Position numbers and translations under genes: made by a program. Below, one piece after another: positions 17,975 to 27,280 of a stretch of DNA of 64,000 bases; the first letter of the stretch is position 1, and each line of letters begins with the position of its first letter. The DNA is from Burkholderia sp. GAS332 (GTDB lineage Bacteria > Pseudomonadota > Gammaproteobacteria > Burkholderiales > Burkholderiaceae), in contig FSRV01000002.1 in assembly GCA_900142905.1 (NCBI GenBank), forward strand, positions 2,294,001-2,358,000. The letters are read 5' to 3'. Under the pieces are notes generated by a model. That model ran no database searches. It was given only the letters and a program-made list of their open reading frames with translations, and had not been told where the DNA came from.

Positions 17975-18057
17975 CACCGCCGTTGCACCCGCCCAATTGT
18001 TAAATCCCCGCCGCGCCGGTTCGTTTTGTTGATGCCGGCTCATCGAGGGGAGGCAAT

Positions 18058-19635
18058 GTGCACGCACAGAAACATCATCGCGGAGCTCATCGCCCCCCGT
18101 ATCTGAAAGCGGTCAAGCCAACCGATCAACCGCGTCCGGGACCCCAACCCGGGCCAGAACAGAAATCAGGGCCGACGCCCAGGAAAGCGAGTCCCGCGCA
18201 GGAGGGCCGCCTGGCGAAGCTCGCAACCTTCACGACCGACCTGCGCATGGTTTCGCTGAACCTGCTGCTGCTCATCGGCGTGTGTCTTGCCGGGGCCATG
18301 CTGTGGAAGCTGATATTCGCTCGCGAGACCCTCATCGAAAACATCACCGTGCCCGAGGCGTTCACCCGAATCGGCTATTCCAGCGAGGCGTTCGAGTCAA
18401 TTGTTGCGGGCCACCTGATCGCCCTCGAAGCGCGCGCGGCGGACGTGATACCCGCGTCGGCCAAAGAAGAAATCAAGCTCGATTCCGAGATGCCGGATTT
18501 CTCGGTGCCCGGCACGTCGATTTCCGCGAAGACGCTCCTGCAATACGTGCGCGAGGCGCTACCGCTGCCGGTCTCGACCATCTCCGGCAGCGTAACCGGC
18601 AACCCGGATCACTACGTTTTGCATCTGGTCCTGGCGGAGCGCGGCGCGGTGTACCGTTTTGCGACGCCCGAAGGCTCGATCGCCGATCTGGACCAGAATC
18701 TCTCGAATCTCGCCTTGGACGTGCTGAAGAAGCACAGCCCGTATATCTACGCGTCGTACGAGTCGGCTGAAGCGCAGTCACGTTGCTATGCCGGCAAGGG
18801 AGCCTGCGACTTCTCCGAGGCTGAGCGGGTATTTTCGAGCATCGTCAACGCCGGCGACGAACAGGCGAATTACAAATGGGCCCTGCTCGCGTTATCGAAG
18901 ATCGACGAGGCGTACCACGATTACAACGGCGAAATCAATGCAGCCAGCCGCCTCTCCGCCGAATACCCGTCGTCGTGGAGCTTTTATAACTGGGGCGTCG
19001 CACTCAACGAACTCGGTTGCTACAAGATGGCCATCAGCACGTTCGAGCGGTCCATCGCCTTGCGTTCGTCGCGGGAGGCCGCATTCAATGCAACCGGCCG
19101 CGCCTGGCTCGCACTCGCCAGACGGGCGCCGGATCTTCATTCGACGGAAGCCAAAACCGACCTGCACAACGCGCTCGACGATTTCCGCTTAGCCGTTTAT
19201 CTGAAACCGGACTACCAGGAGGCGCACGTCAATCTGGCGGAGTCGCTCAAGCTGCTCGACGATGACAAGGGCGCGCGCCGCGAATACGTGCGCGCCATTG
19301 AGATGGATCCGACACACGCGGGTCTCGCGTATGCCAGGTACGCCGAACTGTTCGGGGATCCGAAAGAGCGGAGCAAGTTCCTCGGCTTTGCGAAATGGGC
19401 CGACAACCTGCACAAGGAGTGCCGTGCGACTAACTCGACCTCACTGCTCGAAGCGCTCGGTTGCAGCGTCGCCATGCAAGCCGAAACGCCCCGTGTCGCG
19501 AACACGGACAGTCATGGCGGAATCGAGACCGTTGCAGCAGCGGCGGCTCCGGCAGCGGGTTGCCGCGGCCTCGCGGTCGATGACAGACTTCCGCCTGAAG
19601 ATGGCTGGCCCGACTTCGCGCAGATTGCACCCTGA
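18058..19635 (+). CDS. Membrane-anchored tetratricopeptide-repeat protein
   Basis: A 525-residue protein. Residues 1-60 are a proline-rich cytoplasmic tail, 64-86 a single transmembrane helix (MVSLNLLLLIGVCLAGAMLW), and the rest is expected in the periplasm. TPR-like helical pairs are seen around residues 300-345 (WSFYNWGVALNELGCYKMAI) and 380-425 (DYQEAHVNLAESLKLLDDDK, AIEMDPTHAGLAYARYAEL). TPR domains mediate protein contacts. The GTG at 18058 follows GGGGAGG. I do not recognise a specific family, and the neighbours do not explain its role. Two cysteines about a dozen residues apart (RCYAGKGACDFS) could form a disulphide. Confidence 0.8.
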   Translation: MHAQKHHRGAHRPPYLKAVKPTDQPRPGPQPGPEQKSGPTPRKASPAQEGRLAKLATFTTDLRMVSLNLLLLIGVCLAGAMLWKLIFARETLIENITVPEAFTRIGYSSEAFESIVAGHLIALEARAADVIPASAKEEIKLDSEMPDFSVPGTSISAKTLLQYVREALPLPVSTISGSVTGNPDHYVLHLVLAERGAVYRFATPEGSIADLDQNLSNLALDVLKKHSPYIYASYESAEAQSRCYAGKGACDFSEAERVFSSIVNAGDEQANYKWALLALSKIDEAYHDYNGEINAASRLSAEYPSSWSFYNWGVALNELGCYKMAISTFERSIALRSSREAAFNATGRAWLALARRAPDLHSTEAKTDLHNALDDFRLAVYLKPDYQEAHVNLAESLKLLDDDKGARREYVRAIEMDPTHAGLAYARYAELFGDPKERSKFLGFAKWADNLHKECRATNSTSLLEALGCSVAMQAETPRVANTDSHGGIETVAAAAAPAAGCRGLAVDDRLPPEDGWPDFAQIAP

Positions 19636-19749
19636 ACCCGGGTTCTTAAAGGCGCGCCGTCGCGGACCACGCTTCACCTCGATCACTTACGCCAAACACG
19701 GAATGCGCGGTCCCCTCGCGTTCCGCCCCCAACTCCTTCACCTTGACTC

Positions 19750-19797
19750 CCGGCAGATGCGAAGGTAACCTACGAAGGTAACCTTCACATCTGCCGG
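19750..19797. promoter_or_regulatory. 48-bp inverted repeat at the marR start
   Basis: CCGGCAGATGCGAAGGT (19750-19766) pairs with ACCTTCACATCTGCCGG (19781-19797) with one mismatch, and the loop carries a further AAGGTA copy. The element ends one base before the ATG of the MarR gene (19799). It may be the MarR operator, a translation-control hairpin, or both. Confidence 0.6.
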
Positions 19798-19798
19798 C

Positions 19799-20266
19799 AT
19801 GTCCAGCAACGACACTCAGCCCACACGGCCCCCCTCCGACCCCGACGCCCTGCACGCAACGGCGGAAGACTTGCGCGTATTGATCGGCAAGTTGCGCCGG
19901 CGCTTGCGCGAAGAAGCGCATGTGGGCGATTTCACACCGTCGCAGGTGCAGGTTCTCGGTCTGCTGGAACGCGAAGGTCCGGCAACGGTCACGACGCTCG
20001 CACGCCTCCAGGGTATGCGCCCGCAATCCATGGGCGAGACGCTTTCGGTTCTGAAAGCTGCCGGACTCGTGAGCGGCACACCAGACCCGAACGACGGGCG
20101 GCAAACCGTTCTCTCCCTCACGCCCGCCTTCCGCAAAAAGATCAAGGCAAGCCGCGCGGCCCGCGAGGACTGGCTATTCCGTACGATCCAGACCCGCTTC
20201 TCCGCTGCCGAACAGAAACAACTCGCGATTGGCGTCGACCTGCTCAAACGCCTCATCGACTCCTAA
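19799..20266 (+). CDS. MarR-family transcriptional regulator
   Basis: A 155-residue winged-helix regulator: helices about residues 20-60, recognition region TVTTLARLQGMRPQSMGETL (about 63-82) and the wing SGTPDPNDGRQTVLSL (about 92-107). MarR proteins are dimers released from DNA by small, often phenolic ligands. The ATG at 19799 abuts a long inverted repeat that covers where a ribosome site should be, so autoregulation is likely. It begins a plus-strand unit with an isochorismatase-like gene and an MFS exporter, a layout usual for resistance to a small molecule. Confidence 0.9.
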   Translation: MSSNDTQPTRPPSDPDALHATAEDLRVLIGKLRRRLREEAHVGDFTPSQVQVLGLLEREGPATVTTLARLQGMRPQSMGETLSVLKAAGLVSGTPDPNDGRQTVLSLTPAFRKKIKASRAAREDWLFRTIQTRFSAAEQKQLAIGVDLLKRLIDS

Positions 20267-20282
20267 CGCCCAGGAAAACACC

Positions 20283-20846
20283 ATGGCTCTCACTACGCTC
20301 GACACAAAGACCGCATTGGTCGTCATCGATTTGCAGCAAGGTATCGTCGCGCTGCCCACCGCCCACCCCACCGGCGAAATCGTCAAGCGCTCCGCCGGTT
20401 TGGCCGATGCATTTCGCCGTCACGGTCTGCCCGTGGTGCTCGTCAATGTGGCGGGCGGCGCACCCGGCCGCGCGGAACAGTCGCGCCCTGCGGGTGACTT
20501 CCCCGCCGGCTTTGCGGACCTCGTTCCCGAACTGAATCAGCAGCCGTCGGATCATCTGGTGACCAAGCGCACCTGGGGCGCGTTCACCAACACGGATCTC
20601 GAAGCATATCTGCGCAAGCAAGGCGTTACGCAAGTGGTGCTGGTCGGCGTGGCCACCAGCATCGGCGTCGAGTCCACCGCGCGTTTCGCACACGAACTCG
20701 GCTTCAACGTCACCTTCGCGGTCGACGCGATGACGGACATGAACCCCGACGCACACGCCAACAGCATCGCGCGAATCTTCCCGCGTCTCGGCGAAACAGG
20801 CACGACGCAGGACGTCCTCGATCTGCTCGAACAGGCGCGCGTATGA
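20283..20846 (+). CDS. Isochorismatase-like hydrolase
   Basis: A 187-residue cysteine-hydrolase-fold protein. ALVVIDLQQGIV (residues 10-21) holds the conserved Asp, KRTWGAF (near 98) the conserved Lys. The position that carries the nucleophilic Cys in amidases and nicotinamidases of this fold reads ATSIGVEST, with Gly128 instead. True isochorismatases such as EntB and PhzD also have Gly there, so a vinyl-ether type substrate is possible and thiol-based amide hydrolysis is unlikely. The ATG at 20283 is chosen because it starts just before the domain and is 16 bp after marR. Confidence 0.85.
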   Translation: MALTTLDTKTALVVIDLQQGIVALPTAHPTGEIVKRSAGLADAFRRHGLPVVLVNVAGGAPGRAEQSRPAGDFPAGFADLVPELNQQPSDHLVTKRTWGAFTNTDLEAYLRKQGVTQVVLVGVATSIGVESTARFAHELGFNVTFAVDAMTDMNPDAHANSIARIFPRLGETGTTQDVLDLLEQARV

Positions 20847-20898
20847 CCACGCGTTTGAACCGCTGCACGGCGCGGATCGTCCATACGGAGATGTCCCG

Positions 20899-22239
20899 GT
20901 GAGTGGCACATTCCGTTCGCTGCGCACGTTCAACTACCGGGTCTGGGCCAGCGGCGCGATCGTTTCCAACATCGGGACATGGATGCAGCGCACGGCGCAG
21001 GACTGGCTCGTGCTCACGGAACTCACGCATCACAATGCAACCTCCGTGGGCATTGTGATGTCGCTGCAGTTCGGGCCGCAAATGCTCCTGCTGCCCCTAA
21101 CCGGCTATGCGGCCGATCACTTCAACCGCCGCAAGCTGCTATTCGCTACCCAGGCGGCAATGGGCACCCTGGCATTGGGCCTCGGAATTCTTACCGTGAC
21201 CGGCCTCGTGCAGTTATGGCAGGTCTATGTGTTTGCGGGCTTGCTCGGCTGCGTCACCGCGTTCGATTCACCGGCGCGGCAGACCTTTGTCTCCGATCTG
21301 GTGGGAGAAGCCGATCTGTCGAACGCGGTCGCGCTGAACTCCACCTCGTTCAACGCGGCGCGCATGATCGGGCCCGCCGTCGCGGGACTGTTGATCGCCT
21401 CGGTAGGCACCGGCTGGGTGTTTCTGATCAACGCGCTCTCTTTCGTCGCCGTGCTCTTTTCGCTGCGCACGCTGCGCCTGAGCGAACTGAATCTGAAACC
21501 GCGTGCGACACGCACGCGTGGCAGTTTCGTGGAAGGTTTCAAGTATGTGTGGACGCGTCCCGATCTGAAGGCTGCGCTGTTGATGCTGTTTCTGATCGGC
21601 ACCTTCGGGCTGAACTTTCCGATCTTCATCTCGACCATGTCGGTCACCGCGTTTCATGCGGGCGCGAGTCAATACGGCGTGTTGAGCTCGACGATGGCGA
21701 TTGGCTCGGTGACCGGCGCGCTGCTCGCCGCACGCCGAGCAAAACCTCGCATGGCGATACTGCTTGGCGCAGCGGCAATTTTCGGCGTGAGCTGCACGGT
21801 GGCCGCGCTGATGCCGAACTATGTCCTGTTCGGCCTGGCACTCGTCATAGTCGGCGCGGCGACGCAGACGTTCAACACCTCGACCAACAGCCTCGTGCAG
21901 ATCTCCACCGATCCGGTCATGCGCGGCCGGGTGATCGCGATCCTGCTAGCCATCTCGCTAGGCTGCACACCGCTCGGCGCGCCGGTGGTGGGCTGGGTCG
22001 CGGATCGTTTCGGCCCGCGTTGGGCACTCGGCGTCGGGGCTGCGTCGGGCTTCGCGGCGGCGATCGTGGGCTTGATGTATCTGGTGAAGTATCGTCAGTT
22101 GCGCGTGTATGTCGATGCGGGCCGGTTGCGCTACAGCATCGACGATCCACGCCAGGCGCCGTCGTACGTCAGTCCCGCCACGGCAGTACGGAATGCCGTG
22201 TTGAGCGAAGCGGAAGAGGATTCATCCGCTGGCATTTAA
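20899..22239 (+). CDS. MFS exporter, EntS-like
   Basis: A 446-residue permease with about 12 hydrophobic segments and the MFS_3/EntS signature at the start (RTFNYRVWASGAIVSNIGTW, then TAQDWLVLTEL) and the loop GYAADHFNRRKLLF near residue 70. Such proteins export siderophores or drugs by proton antiport. The start is a GTG at 20899, 52 bp after the isochorismatase-like gene, within the MarR-controlled unit. A strong bidirectional terminator follows at 22332. Confidence 0.88.
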   Translation: MSGTFRSLRTFNYRVWASGAIVSNIGTWMQRTAQDWLVLTELTHHNATSVGIVMSLQFGPQMLLLPLTGYAADHFNRRKLLFATQAAMGTLALGLGILTVTGLVQLWQVYVFAGLLGCVTAFDSPARQTFVSDLVGEADLSNAVALNSTSFNAARMIGPAVAGLLIASVGTGWVFLINALSFVAVLFSLRTLRLSELNLKPRATRTRGSFVEGFKYVWTRPDLKAALLMLFLIGTFGLNFPIFISTMSVTAFHAGASQYGVLSSTMAIGSVTGALLAARRAKPRMAILLGAAAIFGVSCTVAALMPNYVLFGLALVIVGAATQTFNTSTNSLVQISTDPVMRGRVIAILLAISLGCTPLGAPVVGWVADRFGPRWALGVGAASGFAAAIVGLMYLVKYRQLRVYVDAGRLRYSIDDPRQAPSYVSPATAVRNAVLSEAEEDSSAGI

Positions 22240-22331
22240 GGACCACTGCGCAATAAGCAGCGGTCGGTGCATCAGAACGAATGCATCATTGCAACCCGCG
22301 CTACTAACGTGTGCGAGTTCGGTGAGACGTT

Positions 22332-22367
22332 AAAAAACCCGCGCCTGGAATCAGGCGCGGGTTTTTT
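22332..22367. terminator. Bidirectional intrinsic terminator
   Basis: AAAAAACCCGCGCCTG (22332-22347) pairs perfectly with CAGGCGCGGGTTTTTT (22352-22367) across the loop GAAT. GC-rich stem plus A- and T-runs on both sides serve both the MFS gene (plus strand) and mmsA (minus strand), whose stops flank it. Confidence 0.95.
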
Positions 22368-22392
22368 CTTTGCGGCAACACTGCCTGATGGG

Positions 22393-23916
22393 TTACTTCG
22401 CGACCGGCATTGTGAACTCAGCGCCCTTCGCGATGCTATCCGGCCAGCGCTGCATGATGCTCTTGTAGCGCGTGTAGAAACGCACGCCCTCTTCGCCATA
22501 CGCGTGGTGATCGCCGAACAGCGAACGCTTCCAGCCGCCGAACGAGTGCCATGCCATCGGCACCGGAATCGGCACATTGATGCCCACCATGCCCACTTGA
22601 ATCTGCCGGCCGAACGCGCGCGCCACACCGCCATCCGAGGTGAAGAGCGACACGCCGTTGCCGAACTCATGCGCGTTGATCAACTCGACCGCACTCGCGA
22701 AATCGGGCACACGCACCACCGCCAGTACCGGGCCGAAGATCTCTTCCTTATAGATCTTCATCTCCGTGCCGACCTGGTCGAACAGCGTGCCGCCGATAAA
22801 GAAGCCGTCTTCATTCACGACCGGATGCGCACGGCCATCGACGATCAGCTTCGCGCCTTCCGCGACGCCCGAGTCGATATAACCGGCCACCTTGGCCTTA
22901 TGTTCGGCTGTCACCAGCGGACCCATTTCAGCGTCGAGGTTTTCGCCGTTCTTGATCACCAGCGACTTCACGCGCGGCACCAGGCGTTCGATCAGTTCAT
23001 CAGCGACATCGCCAACCGCCACCGCGACCGAGATCGCCATGCAGCGCTCACCCGCCGAACCGTAGGCGGCGCCGATCAAGGCGTCGACAGCCTGGTCCAG
23101 ATCGGCGTCCGGCATCACCACAAGATGATTCTTCGCGCCGCCGAGCGCCTGCACGCGCTTGCCGCGCTTCGACGCTTCCGTATAGATGTATTCCGCGATC
23201 GGCGTGGACCCGACAAACGACAGCGCCGCGACGTCCGGGTGTTCGATCAGTGCATCCACGGCCACCTTGTCGCCGTTCACGACGTTGAACACGCCGTCCG
23301 GCAAACCGGCTTCCTTCAGCAGTTCAGCAATGCGCAGCGACGCCGACGGGTCACGCTCCGACGGCTTCAGCACGAACGTGTTGCCGCAGGCGAGCGCGAC
23401 GGGGAACATCCACATCGGCACCATCACCGGGAAATTGAACGGCGTGATCCCCGCGACCACGCCCAACGCCTGACGCAGATTCCAGTTGTCGATGCCGCCG
23501 CCGATCTGGTCGGTGAAATCGGTCTTCAGCAGATTCGGAATGCCGCAGGCGAACTCGACGACTTCGATACCGCGGACCACTTCGCCTTGCGCGTCCGTGA
23601 ACACCTTGCCGTGTTCACGCGTGATCAGCATGGCAAGTTCGTCGTGATGCTTGTTCAGCAGTTCCTTGAACTTGAACAGAATGCGAGCGCGCTTGATCGG
23701 CGCGGTTTCGCTCCAGGCGGGAAAAGCGGCCTTCGCGGCCTTGACCGCCGCGTCCACGTCCTCGACCGACGCCAGCGCGACCGAGCCGGTCACCTGGCCG
23801 GTGGCGGGATTGAACACGTCCTTGAAGCGGCCGCTGGTCGATGCTGCCGGCGCGCCGCCGATGTAATGGCCCAACTGCTGCACCGACAGGTTCGCTTGTT
23901 CGTTCACTGCATTCAT
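22393..23916 (-). CDS. mmsA: Methylmalonate-semialdehyde dehydrogenase (CoA-acylating)
   Basis: A 507-residue aldehyde dehydrogenase of the MmsA type, converting methylmalonate or malonate semialdehyde plus CoA to propionyl- or acetyl-CoA and CO2 in valine, inositol and beta-alanine catabolism. The text [19 protein letters not shown] (residues about 160-178) and the nucleophile motif [11 protein letters not shown] (Cys292) are characteristic. The ATG at 23916 is chosen because the family starts there ([10 protein letters not shown] soon after); the open frame to 24018 has no support. The usual partner mmsB is absent. Upstream lie several CTGTAT half-sites. Confidence 0.93.
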   Translation of the reverse strand: MNAVNEQANLSVQQLGHYIGGAPAASTSGRFKDVFNPATGQVTGSVALASVEDVDAAVKAAKAAFPAWSETAPIKRARILFKFKELLNKHHDELAMLITREHGKVFTDAQGEVVRGIEVVEFACGIPNLLKTDFTDQIGGGIDNWNLRQALGVVAGITPFNFPVMVPMWMFPVALACGNTFVLKPSERDPSASLRIAELLKEAGLPDGVFNVVNGDKVAVDALIEHPDVAALSFVGSTPIAEYIYTEASKRGKRVQALGGAKNHLVVMPDADLDQAVDALIGAAYGSAGERCMAISVAVAVGDVADELIERLVPRVKSLVIKNGENLDAEMGPLVTAEHKAKVAGYIDSGVAEGAKLIVDGRAHPVVNEDGFFIGGTLFDQVGTEMKIYKEEIFGPVLAVVRVPDFASAVELINAHEFGNGVSLFTSDGGVARAFGRQIQVGMVGINVPIPVPMAWHSFGGWKRSLFGDHHAYGEEGVRFYTRYKSIMQRWPDSIAKGAEFTMPVAK

Positions 23917-23962
23917 TTCGTTACCTCGTGTTCGGGATAGGCCGCAAGAGTTGACCTGGCAA

Positions 23963-24050
23963 CTGTATCGACGGCGCCGGTCATATTCCCGATACAGCAC
24001 AATAAAACCGCGCCTCACTGTATTGATTTTCGCGCGGCAACTGTATTGGT
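23963..24050. promoter_or_regulatory. CTGTAT half-site cluster upstream of mmsA
   Basis: CTGTATCG (23963-23970), inverted CGATACAG (23990-23997), ACTGTATTGA (24017-24026) and ACTGTATTGG (24040-24049) are packed in 90 bp upstream of mmsA. Repeated CTGTAT/ATACAG half-sites resemble operators of GntR/MocR-type regulators; no such gene is adjacent. The rest of 24051-24201 shows nothing definable. Confidence 0.5.
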
Positions 24051-24201
24051 CGGTGAGGTCAGAGCAGCATGTGCGGCTCTGGCGCCGACAGTTGTCTGCC
24101 CGGCTTGCGAGCGGCGATCCCGGCCGCCGGTTAGCACCGTTAGCTGTTGATGACTGAGATCACACGGCGGCGAACCGTACCGCCGCGTTGCTGTCGAGCG
24201 C

Positions 24202-25353
24202 TCAGCGCCATTGCTCGGTTAACTCGTTGGCCAGCACCATCTTCTCGCGGACGAGTTCGGTAAAACCGGCGTCCGCTCCGCCCTGCGTCTTGAGGAACTT
24301 CAACGCCGCGGAATGAACGGCCCGCATCGACCGGCCGTCGATCCCGACCATGCGCGCCGCGCTGCGACGCGTTTCCTCGACCAGATCGCGCGCGCTGCCG
24401 AAGTCAGGTGCCAAACCGCTCTGCGCCTGGAACCCGGCGCGCACTTCGGCCGCATAGTCGCGCGACTGCCCCAACCGGTCGACGTCGATCATCAGATCGA
24501 CGCCGTCCGCCATACGCGACGCACAGAGGATCCACAACGCGATGAACGCCCGATACGCGTTGTTGCCTTCGGCCGTGCGCGCATACTGCTCGCACGCCAC
24601 CGCGTAGGCGTCATCCGAAGCCGGCACAGCGGGCGGCAAGCTCACGCCGCAGATTTCGATGGCCTCCCTGACCAACGGTTCCGACTGGTTCAGACCCAGC
24701 ACGCGAAACGGCGCGGCCACGAAGAACGGATTGCTCCATTGCTGATTGAGCAGCCACCCCGAGGCAAACTGCGATGCAGGATTTCGCAGCACCGCCGCAT
24801 GCATGACTTGCGGGAATGCACGCTTGAGCCACGGCAACCGCCCTGACGAACGGCAAAACTTGAAGACGGGTACGCTGCCGTGCTCAGCGGTACGCTCGCA
24901 CAGGTTGGCCAGATAGGCCTGCAATGCGGGAAACTCCGCGTCGGGTCCAGGGGAGAAGCGATCGGTGCCGAAGCGCTTCCTGTATCCGGCTACACCGCGC
25001 GCGCCCTCCTGGAGAAACGGCCGGTATTCTTCGAAATACGGCGCGGCCAGCGGCGGGTGTCCAGAGGTCAGCGTAGGACGGGACGCGGAAACGTCCGCGA
25101 GGCTCAGATCGGCGAGCACGTTGCTGAACGGTTCATAGAACCCGGTCACGGAATCGAGCGCGCGCAGACGCGACCAGATCCACGTTCCTGCGCTCCGCCA
25201 ACCCGTGTGCAGAAAAATGCCCTGTTTCAAGGCGATTTTCTGCGCGGCGTCACCCGGACTGCTGGCCGGGTCATTCGACATGCGGGTCATCCCCTCAGCG
25301 GCGCCTGATGGACCCACTGAGGGACCGCTCGACGGTTCATGTGGCAACGGCAT
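24202..25353 (-). CDS. Sulfotransferase-like P-loop protein
   Basis: A 383-residue protein with both PAPS-binding signatures of sulfotransferases: a 5'-phosphosulfate loop HTGWRSAGTWIWSRL (residues 49-63) and a 3'-phosphate segment AVLRNPASQFASGW (187-200). Sulfotransferases move sulfate from PAPS to carbohydrates, lipids or peptides. The ATG at 25353 follows AGAGAAG and is preferred over an upstream TTG at 25368. No glycosyltransferase or PAPS-synthesis genes are near, so the acceptor is unknown; there is no clear signal peptide or membrane segment. Confidence 0.7.
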   Translation of the reverse strand: MPLPHEPSSGPSVGPSGAAEGMTRMSNDPASSPGDAAQKIALKQGIFLHTGWRSAGTWIWSRLRALDSVTGFYEPFSNVLADLSLADVSASRPTLTSGHPPLAAPYFEEYRPFLQEGARGVAGYRKRFGTDRFSPGPDAEFPALQAYLANLCERTAEHGSVPVFKFCRSSGRLPWLKRAFPQVMHAAVLRNPASQFASGWLLNQQWSNPFFVAAPFRVLGLNQSEPLVREAIEICGVSLPPAVPASDDAYAVACEQYARTAEGNNAYRAFIALWILCASRMADGVDLMIDVDRLGQSRDYAAEVRAGFQAQSGLAPDFGSARDLVEETRRSAARMVGIDGRSMRAVHSAALKFLKTQGGADAGFTELVREKMVLANELTEQWR

Positions 25354-25561
25354 TGGACTTCTCTTCAAATGGAAGCGACAACGAATCGATGGACGGCAGG
25401 CGCAGCCTGCCCCCGTGGCTCAAACGCACACTTTAGCGGGTCAAGCTGTCGACTGCGTTACGAAAGTATCCGTTTGCCTTGCGATCAGGTCTAGTCATGC
25501 ACTGGAACCGCGCATTCAAACGCTTTAAGCTGCCAGTCTTCCGAACTCACAAGTGGCTGCC

Positions 25562-26467
25562 ATGAACGACTCGGCCGACATCCGGTTTCTGCTGACCATC
25601 CGCGAGAGTGGCAGCCTGATCGCCGCGGCGCGAAAACTGGGACTGTCGCCCTCCGCGGTGACCCAGCGCCTGCAGCAGCTGGAAAAGAAGCTCGGCGCGC
25701 AACTGGTCAACCGCACCGCGCGCCGTTTGCAGTTCACGGAAGAAGGCACGCTCCTGTGCGAACGCGGCGCCGAACTGGTCCAGCAGTTCGACTCGCTGTT
25801 CGAAGACTTGCAGACGCGCCGGGGCGGTCTGATCGGCACGCTGAAAATCAATGCGCCGTTGGGATTCGGCCGGCGCCACCTCGCACCCGCCATCGCCGAC
25901 TTCCAGCAGCAGAACCCGGCTATTGACGTGGCGCTCACGCTGTCCGACCAGCCGTTGACCGAGACAATCGACCGCTTCGACATTGTCGTGCATATCGGCG
26001 AGTTGCCGGTATCGAATCTGGTCGGTTATGCGATCGCACCGAATGCGCGCTTCGTATGCGCCGCGCCGGCGCTCGTCAAGCGGCTTGGCCAGCCGGAGTC
26101 GCCGGAAGATTTGAGCAGGCTGCCGTGCATCGTGCTGCGCGAGAACAACGAGGATGTCTCGCTGTGGCAGTTCAGCAAAGGCCGCACGCGTCGCAGCGTG
26201 CGCGTTTCCCCGCATTTGAGCTGCAACGACGGCGACGTGATCCGCCAATGGGCTTGCGAAGGCCGCGGGGTGATCCTGCGCTCCGAATGGGACGTGGCCG
26301 ACGACCTCGCGAAGGGAAAGCTCGTCCGGCTGCTGCAAGGCTGGAAAGCGCCGGACGCTAACGTGATCGCGCTGACGCATCAGCGGGCGGGATTGCCGGC
26401 GCGCACGCGGCATTTCATGCAGTATTTGCAGGGCAGATTCAGGCCAGCGCCGCCGTGGCGGAGGTAG
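25562..26467 (+). CDS. LysR-family transcriptional regulator
   Basis: A 301-residue LysR regulator: winged HTH at residues 5-60 (IRFLLTIRESGSLIAAARKL, then SPSAVTQRLQQLEKKLGAQL) and a C-terminal periplasmic-binding-like effector domain. An in-frame GTG three codons earlier (25553) is an alternative start; neither has a strong ribosome site. It diverges from the sulfotransferase-like gene across about 200 bp and precedes a HAD hydrolase and aldolase-type enzyme on the same strand, so it may control either side. Confidence 0.88.
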   Translation: MNDSADIRFLLTIRESGSLIAAARKLGLSPSAVTQRLQQLEKKLGAQLVNRTARRLQFTEEGTLLCERGAELVQQFDSLFEDLQTRRGGLIGTLKINAPLGFGRRHLAPAIADFQQQNPAIDVALTLSDQPLTETIDRFDIVVHIGELPVSNLVGYAIAPNARFVCAAPALVKRLGQPESPEDLSRLPCIVLRENNEDVSLWQFSKGRTRRSVRVSPHLSCNDGDVIRQWACEGRGVILRSEWDVADDLAKGKLVRLLQGWKAPDANVIALTHQRAGLPARTRHFMQYLQGRFRPAPPWRR

Positions 26468-26598
26468 CGCTTGAGACGGGGTGAATCACGCCGCGAATGG
26501 CACGTTCACTCAAACTGAATTTGAGAGTTAGCCTGACTGAACGCCGTGCGAGTAACGAAACTCTATAATCGGCTTACCGTCCATCGCCGGTTAAATCC

Positions 26599-27276
26599 AT
26601 GACTTCTGTTTCGACCCCAACCGCCTACCCCAAGGCGGTCCTCTTCGACCTTCTGACCGCCCTGCTCGACTCGTGGACGTCATGGAATCACGCCGCGGGC
26701 TCCGAAGCGGCGGGCCGTGCGTGGCGTGCCGCTTATTTGCGCCTGACCTATGGCTGCGGTCGATACATTGCGTATGAACAATTGGTGCGCGAGGCAGCCA
26801 CCGAAGTTGGGCTGCCGGAATCCGCCGCGCTCGCGCTCGAAGCGAACTGGCTGAAGCTCGCGCCCTGGAGCGGCGCCGTCGATGCATTGCAGGCGCTCAG
26901 TCCACATTGCAAACTGGCGGTTGTCACTAACTGCTCCATTCGCCTCGGTACGCAGGCCGCCGCGCTGCTCCCGATCCGCTGGGACGCCATCGTCACCGCT
27001 GAAGAAGCCGGGATGTACAAGCCGGACCCGTTGCCTTACCGGCTCGCGCTCGGCAAACTCGGCGTCAGCGCGCATGAGGCCGCGTTCGTGGCCGGGTCCA
27101 GCTATGACATGTTCGGCACGGCTACGGTCGGCTTAAGGACATACTGGCACAACCGCGTCGGTCTGCCGCTGGTGGCAGGCGCACAGCCGCCCGAAATCGA
27201 GGCGCCGACGCTCGACTCGCTGATCCCATGGCTCAGCCATTTCGATCAGGCCGAAAGCCACTCTATTCCCCGGTGA
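26599..27276 (+). CDS. HAD-superfamily hydrolase, haloacid dehalogenase-like
   Basis: A 225-residue HAD hydrolase. Motif I is VLFDLLTALLDSW with nucleophile Asp17; the second Asp of phosphatase-type DxD is replaced by Leu, as in L-2-haloacid dehalogenases (which have DxY). Motif II is VVTNCS, motif III KPDP, and the end reads VAGSSYDMFGTATVGL. This favours an ester or C-X bond hydrolase over a phosphatase. Only four bases separate it from the D-threonine-aldolase-type gene, so the two work in one pathway. Confidence 0.85.
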   Translation: MTSVSTPTAYPKAVLFDLLTALLDSWTSWNHAAGSEAAGRAWRAAYLRLTYGCGRYIAYEQLVREAATEVGLPESAALALEANWLKLAPWSGAVDALQALSPHCKLAVVTNCSIRLGTQAAALLPIRWDAIVTAEEAGMYKPDPLPYRLALGKLGVSAHEAAFVAGSSYDMFGTATVGLRTYWHNRVGLPLVAGAQPPEIEAPTLDSLIPWLSHFDQAESHSIPR

Positions 27277-27280
27277 AAGC

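Noticed and set aside
22267..23940. Plus-strand open frame of over 550 codons
   Set aside because: Antisense to mmsA and crosses the terminator at 22332; no protein family pattern.
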